The notes beneath the pieces were generated by a model. That model was not told the origin of the DNA. It saw only the letters and a list, made by a program, of their open reading frames with translations, and ran no database searches. A stretch of 64,000 bases of DNA, taken from Algoriphagus alkaliphilus (lineage in GTDB: Bacteria; Bacteroidota; Bacteroidia; Cytophagales; Cyclobacteriaceae). Below, piece by piece: positions 42,743-51,680 of the stretch. Location: positions 184,787 through 248,786 of the forward strand of contig NZ_FMXE01000003.1 in assembly GCF_900103735.1 (NCBI RefSeq). Reading direction: 5' to 3'. Position 1 is the stretch's first letter. Every line of letters begins with the position of its first letter. The translations under genes were made by a program, and so were the position numbers.

Positions 42743-44836
42743 CTACAGCAACTTACTCAGCTTGTCAATCTTTTTACTCAAGTTCAAAATTGCCCTGGCG
42801 TATCGCGTGTCCCATTCTTCCAGTCGTGCGGTATTTTTGATTGCCACCTCATATTGGATGCCGGGTAAAATCCAGGAGGCATAGCCTGAAAAAGGATCAT
42901 TGCACACATAAAGCGACTTGTACCATTCGCCATAATACATTCCTTTGGGATCAATCCAACTTTTCTCCAAACTGATCAGCCCGGTATTGACCTTTTGGAG
43001 CTTTTTGGCAGAAACCTTTCCGGATACAAGTGCTCCATTCAATGCGCTTTGATAAGCTGTCGAACTTGCTTCCAGTTTCGCTAAAGCTGTATTGACCTGA
43101 TCAAATTCAGCGAAATTGGCATCAATAGTTTTTACATTTTTCACGGCTTGCTCAAAGTGACCTTTTAGATCTTTTGCGTAGCGCGGCACATCATAAGGGA
43201 TCACGGCTGCGTTTGCCTGCCTGATTGCTACCAAACCAAACAGTTGGGCAACTGCTCCACCCATCTTGAAGCTTGGATCCGAAAACTTGGAGTAATAATG
43301 GAAGTTGTCATAGTTGGAATGGTAGGCTGTAGGTCCACCAGAGCCTCCGCTTAAAGAAGGAATACCGACATGCATGTAGAATGCAATATGGTCAGAACCG
43401 CCCCCAAGATTACCGATACCGGGTTCGGGGTTTTTACCGGCCCAGATTTCAAATACTGTTTTGGCAGAATCCGGATACATGACTTCTTTGGAGGCGTCAA
43501 TGATCAATTTTTTAAGGGTAGGAGCGGCAGAGGCACCGAAATTTCTACCTGAAACTCCCGCGTCAAAGTTCATGTAGGAAATGGCTTTGGCACCGAGTTC
43601 ATTCTTGAGATGCTCCACCCATTCAGTGGAACCGATCACGCCTTGCTCTTCCGCATCCCAATGACCGATTAGGATTGACCTGGCAGGCTTTTGACCGTTT
43701 TTATACAATTCGCCCAAGGCTTCTGCAAAAGTCAGGAGCATGGCTGTACCTGAATTGGGATCTGTGGCACCAAAGCTCCAGGCATCGTAGTGGCTTCCCA
43801 GAATGATCCATTCATCCGGAAATTCACTTCCCTTGAACGTTCCGACGACATTGTTTGCGCGGATAAAGTCAGGCTTTTGATCGACCATTACACGGACCTT
43901 CAGCTCTTCTCCGCCTGTGATTCGGTACTTAAATGGTAGGCCGCCCTGCCAGGATTCAGGAACTTCAGAACCAGTCATTCTACTCAGGATTTCTTTGGCA
44001 GCACCATATCCGATAGGAGTCACAGGAATGGTGTGGAAAGCGACATCCTTTGGATCCAGACGTTTCACTTTCTCAGGGCCATCCAAGGGAAGAGCGGGGA
44101 CATTGGGTGTCAATGGATCTCCGGTGTAGTCCAAGGTCAACATTGAGCCACGCTGGATGGTGGTTTCATTGAAAAACGGCCCTTTGGGATAAACCTCTCC
44201 GCGGGTAAATCCACCGTCCTTAGGATCGGTGTAGACTACAAGCCCGATCATGCCGTATTGCTCAGCGTATTTGGCTTTGTATCCCCGGAAGTTGCCGCCA
44301 TAGCGCGCGATGGCTACTTTTCCTTCGAGCGGCACACCCATTTCTTCCAGTTTCTGAAAATCTTCCCGAGTTCCATAATTCACATAGACCACTTCTGCAG
44401 TGACATCCCCACTTCCGGAGAAAGCATTGAAGCCCAAATGAAGTCTTGGATCCTTTGAAAATGGATCTTCCTCAATTTCTCCTTCTTTTTGGGAGAGGGT
44501 CATCTGAACCGGTGAAATTAGCTGCAATTCTGATTTGCCGGGATGGTTAGGCAGATAGACATCGTAAGGCCAGACTTTCACAGCCATGCCCGCTTCTCCC
44601 ATGATTTTGACCAGATAGTCTTTGACCAATTCATTTTCAGGTGTTCCTGCGATGTGCGGGTTTTTGGTCAGTTCGGCCAAATGAATTTTGAATCGATCAT
44701 AATCGACCGCCTTGAGATAGTCGGATTCAAATTTCTTTTGATTTGCCAATTGGCTGGACAGAAATCCATCCTGCTGGGCAAAAGCACTCAAGGATAGGAG
44801 GGAGGCGGCTGTTAAGGTGAGTAAGGTTTGTTTCAT
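42743..44836 (-). CDS. Exported M28-family peptidase (glutamate carboxypeptidase II-like)
   Basis: This 697-residue protein has an SPI signal (ending LSAFAQ) and an N-terminal region with a PA domain inserted (about 135-270; YVNYGTREDFQKLEE, GKVAIARYGG). The di-zinc peptidase core follows: ILGSHYDAW (His, Asp), ATDPNSGTAM, GHWDAEEQG with the Glu general base, FDAGVSGRNFG, and YHSNYDNFHYY with the last His. A C-terminal helical dimerisation domain spans about 570-697. This order matches the M28B group of folate hydrolases/carboxypeptidases. It should remove C-terminal residues from peptides in the periplasm or outside. It follows the amidohydrolase genes on the same strand but is separated by a terminator. 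Confidence 0.93.
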   Translation of the reverse strand: MKQTLLTLTAASLLSLSAFAQQDGFLSSQLANQKKFESDYLKAVDYDRFKIHLAELTKNPHIAGTPENELVKDYLVKIMGEAGMAVKVWPYDVYLPNHPGKSELQLISPVQMTLSQKEGEIEEDPFSKDPRLHLGFNAFSGSGDVTAEVVYVNYGTREDFQKLEEMGVPLEGKVAIARYGGNFRGYKAKYAEQYGMIGLVVYTDPKDGGFTRGEVYPKGPFFNETTIQRGSMLTLDYTGDPLTPNVPALPLDGPEKVKRLDPKDVAFHTIPVTPIGYGAAKEILSRMTGSEVPESWQGGLPFKYRITGGEELKVRVMVDQKPDFIRANNVVGTFKGSEFPDEWIILGSHYDAWSFGATDPNSGTAMLLTFAEALGELYKNGQKPARSILIGHWDAEEQGVIGSTEWVEHLKNELGAKAISYMNFDAGVSGRNFGASAAPTLKKLIIDASKEVMYPDSAKTVFEIWAGKNPEPGIGNLGGGSDHIAFYMHVGIPSLSGGSGGPTAYHSNYDNFHYYSKFSDPSFKMGGAVAQLFGLVAIRQANAAVIPYDVPRYAKDLKGHFEQAVKNVKTIDANFAEFDQVNTALAKLEASSTAYQSALNGALVSGKVSAKKLQKVNTGLISLEKSWIDPKGMYYGEWYKSLYVCNDPFSGYASWILPGIQYEVAIKNTARLEEWDTRYARAILNLSKKIDKLSKLL

Positions 44837-44856
44837 GGTGTGGATTGAAATATTAC

Positions 44857-44940
44857 AAAATTGAAAGATTGAAAAATTGGGTTTTGAATCAAAATCAGGA
44901 AATGGAATTTTCCAATTTTGGAATTTTCCAATTTTTCAAT
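44857..44940 (-). repeat. Low-complexity TTTCAATTTTCCAAT-type repeat
   Basis: Irregular tandem units (attgaaaaattgg, ggaattttccaattttgg) are the reverse-strand counterpart of the stretch at 12930-13018. Non-coding. Confidence 0.6.
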
Positions 44941-44947
44941 AAAAACT

Positions 44948-44980
44948 AAAAAGGCCATAGAATAAGTTTCCATGGCCTTT
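44948..44980 (-). terminator. Terminator after the third amidohydrolase gene
   Basis: The stem aaaggccat / atggccttt has a T-run on the minus strand and lies 7 bases past the stop at 44987. Confidence 0.8.
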
Positions 44981-44986
44981 GTGAGT

Positions 44987-46288
44987 TTAATTAGCTTTCA
45001 AGCCAGGTGATCGCTCAAGAAATTCCTGATACAATCGAATATGTCTGTTTGACATCGGAATCATGTATCCGTCAATAAAGACGTGCAAAATCTGGGACTT
45101 GGTCTCCAAGGGATCTCCGGTGGATATTATCAAGTTTGCCCGCTTTCCGGCTTCCACAGATCCGTATTGGTCAGCGATACCAAAGATTTCGGCTGGATTG
45201 ATCGTAATCGCCCTCAGGGCGTCTTCCTTTCCCAGTCCATAGGCAGCAGCAAATGCCGCATGAAAAGGCAGATTTCTTACGTTTTCTTCTTCATCTGTAC
45301 GCAGTGCAACTTTTACCCCAGCTTTAGCCATTTTGCCTGCATTGGCATAAGGTGTGTCATAGCGGTCAGACTGTCGTGTAGGAAGATCCTGTACAGGTCC
45401 TGTGATGACAGGTATTCCGGCTTTTGCGATCTCATCCGCCACTCTCCATCCTTCGGCAACACCGGAGAAAATCACCTTGATGTTTTTACCTTCCACCCAC
45501 TTGATGGCATTTTGAATGTCGGAGGCTGCATCCACTACAATCAACAATGGAAGTTCTCCTGAAACTGCTTTTGCCAATTGATCCATTTCAGGATAGAACT
45601 GCAACTCAGCACCTGATTTTTTCAGCTCCAAGTACTTACTTGCATTTCCCCAGATTTCATTGGCTTCTTTTAATGCTTTTTCGGAATCCTTCTGCACATC
45701 TTCATCTGATCTGCGGTCAAATCTACCACGACGTCCTGAGCTTGGGAAGTTCATCACCACAGCTTTGAAACCACCATACATTTGATCCGGCGTATAACCA
45801 TTGAGGTTTATCAGTGCTGCTGTTCCCGGGAAAAGCCCGCCTGTCGGGACAGTAAGTACAGTTGTTACTCCGGAAACCCGGGTGACTCCAATGGCTTCTG
45901 AGTTTGGATTTACTGTTGTCAGTGCCTGCATATTTGGAGTTACATTGCCCAATTCTGCATAATCAACAGTTTCTGGTATGGAGCTTATTTCCACCAGACC
46001 GAGACGGGTTCCGCTGTCTATCATTCCGGGGTATATAAACTTCCCGGTGCAGTCAATTACTTCAGCACCGGCAGTACTGATATTGGTTCCCACTTGGGCT
46101 ATTTTTCCGTTCTCGACCAAAACAGAAGTATTGGTCAAGGTTCCTTTGGTGACAGTCACCACGGTGGCATTTTGCAGGAGGAACTTTCCTGTGCGAGGTT
46201 TTACAAATTCCCCGTCGATCTGAGCCATGGCAGCCACTGGAAGCAGGGCTAGCATTGAGGCACAAAGGGTTTTTGAAATTCTGTTCAT
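44987..46288 (-). CDS. Amidohydrolase-superfamily protein lacking the HxH metal motif
   Basis: This 433-residue exported protein has a signal (ending VAAMAQ) and the composite beta-sandwich/TIM-barrel layout of imidazolonepropionase/dihydroorotase-like amidohydrolases. The sandwich has LLQNATVVTVTKG and the barrel entry is GKFIYPGMIDSG. At the place where active relatives carry H-x-H (PGxIDxHxH), this protein has IDSGTRLG, and no other clear His pair follows. The C-terminal NPAEIFGIADQYGSVEAGK block is conserved. It may be catalytically inactive or bind metal in another way. It is the last gene of a three-gene paralogous operon, 24 bases after its intact paralogue. Confidence 0.85.
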   Translation of the reverse strand: MNRISKTLCASMLALLPVAAMAQIDGEFVKPRTGKFLLQNATVVTVTKGTLTNTSVLVENGKIAQVGTNISTAGAEVIDCTGKFIYPGMIDSGTRLGLVEISSIPETVDYAELGNVTPNMQALTTVNPNSEAIGVTRVSGVTTVLTVPTGGLFPGTAALINLNGYTPDQMYGGFKAVVMNFPSSGRRGRFDRRSDEDVQKDSEKALKEANEIWGNASKYLELKKSGAELQFYPEMDQLAKAVSGELPLLIVVDAASDIQNAIKWVEGKNIKVIFSGVAEGWRVADEIAKAGIPVITGPVQDLPTRQSDRYDTPYANAGKMAKAGVKVALRTDEEENVRNLPFHAAFAAAYGLGKEDALRAITINPAEIFGIADQYGSVEAGKRANLIISTGDPLETKSQILHVFIDGYMIPMSNRHIRLYQEFLERSPGLKAN

Positions 46289-46312
46289 GATATGTCTGAA
46301 TTTTCGGGGTGA

Positions 46313-47701
46313 TTAATGTTTTTCTTCAATGAAAGCTCCCTGAAATGCTTCAAAGTATGCATCCACATCCTGTAGACACTGATGATTTTCATGGGTATGC
46401 AGGAAAATCGGTTCTACCATTTCGGTAGCACTTACAAATTGGCGCTGATCATCAGGATCTGCTTTGATGTCAAAATATTTGACTCCATCCACAAAAGTCA
46501 TCTGCGGAACAGTGTAAGACGATAGCGGATGCCCTTCGAAAATCACCAAATCTGCCTGCTTGCCCACTTCGATCGAACCTACTTTGTCGTCAATTCCCAA
46601 TTGCTTGGCGGGATTGATCGTGATCATGGCCAAAGCCTCCTCATCTGTCAATCCACCATAGCGCTGTGTTTTGGCAGCTTCGTGGTATAAGTGACGAATC
46701 AGCTCAGCTGAGTCAGAATTTATGGAAGTGATCGCTCCATTTCGCTGAAGGATGGCTGCGTTGAATGCAGTGGAATAATAGACTTCCATTTTGTAAGCCC
46801 ACCAATCTGCAAATACTGAAGCACCCATGGTGTATTGGGCGATTTCCGGTGCGACTTTGAAGCCCTCATTCGTATGCTGAAATACCAGTTTAGTGATTGC
46901 AAAATCTTTTGCTACGTTGATCAGCATGTAGATTTCGTCGGCACGGTAGGAGTGGCAATGAATGATGATTTTTCCGTCCAGGATGTCAGCCAAAGTTTGA
47001 AGACGCTCATTATAGACAGGAGGCGTTTTGGTATTGCCTTTTTGACCTTTGGCGGTATTGTAAGTTTCCCATCCTTTTTTGTATTGAATGGCCTCATTGA
47101 ATCCGTTTCTCAAAACAGCTTCAACACCCATTCGGGTTCTTGGCTGAATTCCGTTTCCACGTCCGTGAACTCGGGTGGGGTTTTCACCCAAAGCAAACTT
47201 GATTGTACGTGGTGCATCCTGCATGATGATATCGGAGGGATCTTTTGCCCCCCAACGATGCTTGAGTGTCGCATTTTGTCCGCCGACCACATTTGCCGAA
47301 CCGTGCATGGCATGGGAGATTGTCACTCCACCGGCAAGGGCGCGGTAAATTCCTATTTCAAAGGGATTGACCACATCTTTCATCCTAACCTCGGAAGTGA
47401 TCGGGGAGGAGGCTTCATTGACCACATCCAAGGCGACATGGGAGTGTGCATCGATAATTCCGGGCATAAGGTATTTTCCGCTGGCATCGATAGTTTCTAC
47501 TCCTGCAGGTGCGGAGAGATTCTTGCCTACCTGACGAATGATTCCATTTTGAACCAGCACGTCTGTGTTTTCCAGATTTCCTTTGGTGACTGTGAGTACA
47601 GTGGCATTTTTGATTAAAACGTTGCCTTTTTGGGTTTGGGCATTGGAATAATTTAAGCCCAGTCCCAATAAAGCAGCAAGTATTAAATTGAGCTTTTTCA
47701 T
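46313..47701 (-). CDS. Exported amidohydrolase with complete metal motifs
   Basis: This 462-residue protein has the superfamily ligands in place: MPGIIDAHSHVALD (HxH), KIIIHCHSYRADE, LVFQHTNEG and TSINSDSAE. A conserved NPAKQLGIDDKVGSIEVGK end follows. These should hold one or two metals and hydrolyse a cyclic amide, dipeptide or similar bond in the periplasm. I chose ATG 47701 because it starts an SPI signal (MKKLNLILAALLGLG.. ending YSNAQ). A longer frame reaches 47812, only 3 bases from the preceding gene, but its first 37 residues do not look like protein sequence. It lies between two paralogues that lack HxH. Confidence 0.9.
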   Translation of the reverse strand: MKKLNLILAALLGLGLNYSNAQTQKGNVLIKNATVLTVTKGNLENTDVLVQNGIIRQVGKNLSAPAGVETIDASGKYLMPGIIDAHSHVALDVVNEASSPITSEVRMKDVVNPFEIGIYRALAGGVTISHAMHGSANVVGGQNATLKHRWGAKDPSDIIMQDAPRTIKFALGENPTRVHGRGNGIQPRTRMGVEAVLRNGFNEAIQYKKGWETYNTAKGQKGNTKTPPVYNERLQTLADILDGKIIIHCHSYRADEIYMLINVAKDFAITKLVFQHTNEGFKVAPEIAQYTMGASVFADWWAYKMEVYYSTAFNAAILQRNGAITSINSDSAELIRHLYHEAAKTQRYGGLTDEEALAMITINPAKQLGIDDKVGSIEVGKQADLVIFEGHPLSSYTVPQMTFVDGVKYFDIKADPDDQRQFVSATEMVEPIFLHTHENHQCLQDVDAYFEAFQGAFIEEKH

Positions 47702-47815
47702 CTGTTTATAATTGTTTTTCAAAGGCCACATGCCCGCCTGTATTCGGACAGGGAATCTCGCTTGAATCATAATCTCTCCTGTGGGTGTCGATTGCGTCGT
47801 GCTCGATTTCATAAT

Positions 47816-49510
47816 TTAAAGAGTAAGGCTAGGTGTGGTGAGTTTTGCAGTCAGAGGGAATGATCCAAATTGGCCAACACTCATGGTTCCGTCCATGGCA
47901 TTTCCCGTGATTTCTCCTGTGATGTCCACGGTAAGAGACATGCCGCCGGCATTGACATCAAACTGAAATGTGAGCTTCTTACCACTGACTGAAACATTTT
48001 TGATTGGGGCAGTAACTTTGCCATTGCCTGATGGATCGGCATAGGTGATCGTTCCGGTGTATTTAACTCCGTTTTTAGCAATAATCAACTCACCTCCAGA
48101 TGAGCCTGCAGGAGTTTGAGATGTATAGTCCCACTGTCCTGCGATAGCAGCCGGTTCATTTTCAGTTTTACCGTCTCCATTTACAGATTTTTTCTTCACT
48201 TCATAGTCGAAAATATACCCGTCTACTACGACATGCTTGATTTGAGACTCTTCCTTAAAAATTGAATCAGTGCTGATGACAAAATTTGCCATCTTCCCTT
48301 TTTCTATCGTTCCAGCCATTTTACCGATTCCGAGGATAGTTGCAGGATTGGTAGTCAAAGCCGCCAAAGCAGTTTTTTCGGTCAGACCATTTTTGATCAT
48401 TGTCCTTAGGGCTTTCATAGCATCACCGGGCTTGGCATCAAGGGTGGAAAATCCAAAAGGAACACCGGCTTTTTCCAAAAGTGATGCCTGCTTCAATGCT
48501 TTATCGTAGGCTTCTTTCACCCTTGCATATTGTGCTTTGGTAGCTGTGGTAACACTGTCTGATTTTTGATTTTTTATGGCTTTATCATCCGGTACCTGAA
48601 GTTTGATTAGGACTGCTGTACCAGAGCTCTTGATCAGGTCGATAACAGTTTCATAGTTGTCCAAACCTGCCAGTACCAGTTTAAAGCCAAATTCCCTTTG
48701 CAAGGCAATAGCTCTTCTGGCTTCCAAATCTGTTTCGGCTTTGAAAATTACCGGAATTTGTCCCTGAACCACTGCAGCCATTGCAGTATGAGTAGGGGTC
48801 ATTTCAGGTCTTTTTACACCGGATGTGGAGGCAAATAGCCTGGAATGATCCAATGCGAGGGTGGTATTATGATACACATCGCGAAACTTGGCTATTACAC
48901 CGGCTGCCGTCGCTGGATACATTCCTCTTGCTCCTGAAAAATTGGCGGCCAGCGCTGTATTTTCCTGAATTACATTGACAGAACCAGAATTCCCTAAAAT
49001 CATGATTGCTGCTTTTCCAGGGATCATTCCCCCATCTGGAAGCACTTGAGAAATCGTGAAACCTGCCTTTCTCCAATCATCGACCTGATTTCCGGTGATT
49101 GAAAATTGATCTGTAGCCGATCTCCAAGGGGTAATGCCAGCAATTTCGTCGGGTGGATTGGAGGATACAAAATCCTTTGGTCTTTCCGGGTCCTTGGGTT
49201 TGGTAATTCCTGCAGAGCTTGCTCCGTCAATGAATCCAGGATAAATAAATAAAGAATCTCCTGCGATGCGCTGTGCTTCTTTTGGAAGGGATAGGTTGGG
49301 ACCCATTCCGATAATTACTCCCTCACGGAACAGAATGGTAGCCTTGGTACCCGGCTGTCCGGGACTTGCAAAAATTGTAGCGTTCGTTATCGCGTAGGTA
49401 TTGGTAATTCTCCGCTTTCCTGTTGGGTCACTTTGGGACCAAGCAGCATGCGAAAGAAAACCCGATATCAGCAAACCGGCGAATCCTGCTTTCAGAAATT
49501 GTCTTTTCAT
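47816..49510 (-). CDS. Amidohydrolase-superfamily protein lacking HxH, with C-terminal beta domain
   Basis: This 564-residue protein has a signal (ending SHAAWSQ), the superfamily sandwich (ITNATIFASPGQPG) and barrel entry SLFIYPGFIDGASSAG, where HxH is replaced by G-A-S-S. It retains TNPATILGIGKMAGTIEKGK. After the amidohydrolase part, an extra beta-rich domain of about 110 residues (455-564; GQWDYTSQTPAGSSGGELII) resembles lipocalin-like or DUF domains. It is the first gene of the operon. Loss of the metal ligands in two of three members suggests they are partners or binding subunits of the intact one, but that is inference. Confidence 0.85.
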   Translation of the reverse strand: MKRQFLKAGFAGLLISGFLSHAAWSQSDPTGKRRITNTYAITNATIFASPGQPGTKATILFREGVIIGMGPNLSLPKEAQRIAGDSLFIYPGFIDGASSAGITKPKDPERPKDFVSSNPPDEIAGITPWRSATDQFSITGNQVDDWRKAGFTISQVLPDGGMIPGKAAIMILGNSGSVNVIQENTALAANFSGARGMYPATAAGVIAKFRDVYHNTTLALDHSRLFASTSGVKRPEMTPTHTAMAAVVQGQIPVIFKAETDLEARRAIALQREFGFKLVLAGLDNYETVIDLIKSSGTAVLIKLQVPDDKAIKNQKSDSVTTATKAQYARVKEAYDKALKQASLLEKAGVPFGFSTLDAKPGDAMKALRTMIKNGLTEKTALAALTTNPATILGIGKMAGTIEKGKMANFVISTDSIFKEESQIKHVVVDGYIFDYEVKKKSVNGDGKTENEPAAIAGQWDYTSQTPAGSSGGELIIAKNGVKYTGTITYADPSGNGKVTAPIKNVSVSGKKLTFQFDVNAGGMSLTVDITGEITGNAMDGTMSVGQFGSFPLTAKLTTPSLTL

Positions 49511-49736
49511 TCGTTTGATGGTTATTCTTCAACAAGCAAGCTAACAAAAGCAATTTCAGCTTCTAGGAGGAATTATTTTTCGAAACTTTTTTTTTGATTA
49601 ATGGTCTTAAGCCGATCATGAAATGCGATAAAGTGCCTGTTATTTACATCTCAGTGTCAATCTTCTTATTTGAGTGGTTTAAATGAATTGGATATTATTC
49701 TTTGATGCTATATTTAAGCTAGGATCACCCCCACAC

Positions 49737-50096
49737 ATGAAAAAAATTCTAATAATCGAGGACGACTTGCTTATTTCCAGTTTGGTGCAGTTTAGGCTTA
49801 AAAAGGACGGCTATGAAACCCATTTAGTCTGTGACGGCAATGAAGGTATCAAAGCAATTGACGAACTTAAGCCTGACCTGATCATCACTGATGTAATGAT
49901 GCCTTTTAGAAGTGGAATTGAAATCATTCATTATGCCAAGCAAACCCAACCCGATATACCTATTATAGTTTTGAGTTCTCTTGGTGAAGAGGAACAAGTG
50001 GTTTTAGAGGCATTCAACCTTGGAGTTGCTGATTTCATACCCAAGCCATTTAATCCCAATGAATTGGCTATCCGTGTCAAACGTGTTCTTAAATAG
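49737..50096 (+). CDS. Receiver-only response regulator
   Basis: This 119-residue CheY-like protein begins at ATG 49737 (MKKILIIEDD). A longer frame from 49683 adds 18 unrelated residues. Acidic Glu/Asp residues lie at 8-10, the phospho-acceptor is Asp52 in LIITDVMMP, the switch Ser lies in VLSSLGE, and Lys is in DFIPKPFNP. There is no output domain. It starts the exopolysaccharide-type operon, 6 bases before the HEAT-like gene, which suggests control through protein-protein contact with the downstream membrane protein or glycosyltransferase rather than DNA binding. No kinase gene is adjacent. Confidence 0.92.
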   Translation: MKKILIIEDDLLISSLVQFRLKKDGYETHLVCDGNEGIKAIDELKPDLIITDVMMPFRSGIEIIHYAKQTQPDIPIIVLSSLGEEEQVVLEAFNLGVADFIPKPFNPNELAIRVKRVLK

Positions 50097-50102
50097 GATC
50101 CA

Positions 50103-51680
50103 ATGAAGAGAAAAGTACGCTGGATTGCCATAGGATTATTTTCATTGATCACCGGATTAACTCGTGCTCAGGAAAACTTGATTCCGGAGGATTCTATTGG
50201 ATTTCGTGATTTTTTGATCTTGCAAAATGAAATCCCCGGAGTCAGTTACAGGTTTCAAATTAAGGAGAAGCTAATTTCGGATAGGCTCCTGACAGACAGT
50301 CTTTATTTATTTTCCAAAACTGACTCGGGTTTTTTATCCAAGCTTTTTTCGGACTTTGGTCAGATCAGGCAAATAGAAATGTCTCTGCTCAATGATAGCC
50401 TTCAATACAAACTGCACTATTTGGTATTTTCTGAAGTATCAAGTGTTGCTGCCACGAGGGAATACTTATCAAATCGGATACAAAGCGGAGATCTTTTAGT
50501 CCAGTTTGAGGATGTTGCTCCGTCTGATGATTTGGTTTCTCTGGCATCCTACGTGCCATATTTACCCATGCAGCGGTTTAAGTTGAGGTTTATTTCTGAT
50601 TATAAGCTTTTTATAGTCACTGGGGTTATCTCCTTTTTTCTGATAATTGCAACTTCTATGATTGTGGCTATGATCTTTATGAAAGCCAAAATAAATAAGG
50701 TGGAAAAGCTCCGCAAGGATTATGATCGGCTAATTATTGACCCCTTAACTTCCTTATTGTTTGAAAAAGAGAAGGAAGAAATAGAGCTAATGAAGTTCGA
50801 CGATATTTATCAGTATTTTCCTGAAGAGATGCTGGCGAAGCCGCTGTATAAGGATGTCCTGATAGATCGGATCATCGGTTTAAATAAAAAAATGAAAGGA
50901 GATTTTAAAGAAAAGCTGAAGGCTATTTTTAAAAAACTAAGCTTAGATAAGATTTCTTTGATTTCACTCAGCAGCTCCGAATGGGATAAGGTAGCAATGG
51001 GTTTGGTACAAATTAATGAAATGGATTTGGTTGAAGCTTTGCCAAAGGTAAAAGTCCACGCCAATTCCTCAAATTTTCATATCAGATCACAGGCTGTTGC
51101 CACCTTACTTAATTTGTCTGAAAAAGTGGATCTGACATTTTTAAGGGATCAAACCTTCCCGCTGTCGCTTTGGCAGCAGATGAATTACCTTCGGATTATC
51201 AGATTTGTAAGGCATCAAAAAGATCTCAAACTCCAAATTTTGTTTGATTCCAAAAATCCAAGCATTCGCATTTTTGGATATAAATTGGTCAGTGTGTTGG
51301 GGAGGGTGGACCTGATTGAGCATCTGGCAGCCCGATCTGGCGAGGTTTCTGACGAAGAGAAAATCGAAATTTTGGAAGTCTATTCCACCTTGGGAGCCCA
51401 CATGGAGGTGGGTTTTATCAATGATTGCCTGAAGTCTGAAAATGCAGAATTGTCAATGGCTGCGGCCAAAGCTGCCGGATCAATCGGGGATTCAGTTTCA
51501 GCAGATATTTTGGTCGGATTGATTGCAGTTGAGACAGATTTCAGAAGAAAACATGGCTTTTTGAAAAGTCTCTATGACTTGGATAGAGACCGCTTTGAAC
51601 TAGCTACATCCACAAATCCTGAAACAGAAACGATAGAAATCAGAAAACACATTTTAGACCCAATGTTGCAGCATGTATAG
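50103..51680 (+). CDS. Membrane protein with periplasmic N-domain and cytoplasmic HEAT-like repeats
   Basis: This 525-residue protein has a signal-like N-terminus (ending GLTRAQ), a periplasmic domain (about 25-160), one membrane helix (about 168-196, FIVTGVISFFLIIATSMIVAM) and a long cytoplasmic helical region (200-520). The last 250 residues show repeat-like helix pairs with HEAT features (IRSQAVATLLNLSEK, PSIRIFGYKLVSVLG, LSMAAAKAAGSIGD). No enzyme motif is visible. It lies between the receiver protein and the GT2 and overlaps the latter by 8 bases. It is a good candidate for a scaffold that links the response regulator to the synthase. Confidence 0.8.
   Translation: MKRKVRWIAIGLFSLITGLTRAQENLIPEDSIGFRDFLILQNEIPGVSYRFQIKEKLISDRLLTDSLYLFSKTDSGFLSKLFSDFGQIRQIEMSLLNDSLQYKLHYLVFSEVSSVAATREYLSNRIQSGDLLVQFEDVAPSDDLVSLASYVPYLPMQRFKLRFISDYKLFIVTGVISFFLIIATSMIVAMIFMKAKINKVEKLRKDYDRLIIDPLTSLLFEKEKEEIELMKFDDIYQYFPEEMLAKPLYKDVLIDRIIGLNKKMKGDFKEKLKAIFKKLSLDKISLISLSSSEWDKVAMGLVQINEMDLVEALPKVKVHANSSNFHIRSQAVATLLNLSEKVDLTFLRDQTFPLSLWQQMNYLRIIRFVRHQKDLKLQILFDSKNPSIRIFGYKLVSVLGRVDLIEHLAARSGEVSDEEKIEILEVYSTLGAHMEVGFINDCLKSENAELSMAAAKAAGSIGDSVSADILVGLIAVETDFRRKHGFLKSLYDLDRDRFELATSTNPETETIEIRKHILDPMLQHV

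Noticed and set aside
46835..47617. Long plus-strand open frame of 260 codons
   Set aside because: It is antisense to the intact amidohydrolase gene, Cys/His-rich in the way of frame shadows, and has no signal, motif or promoter.
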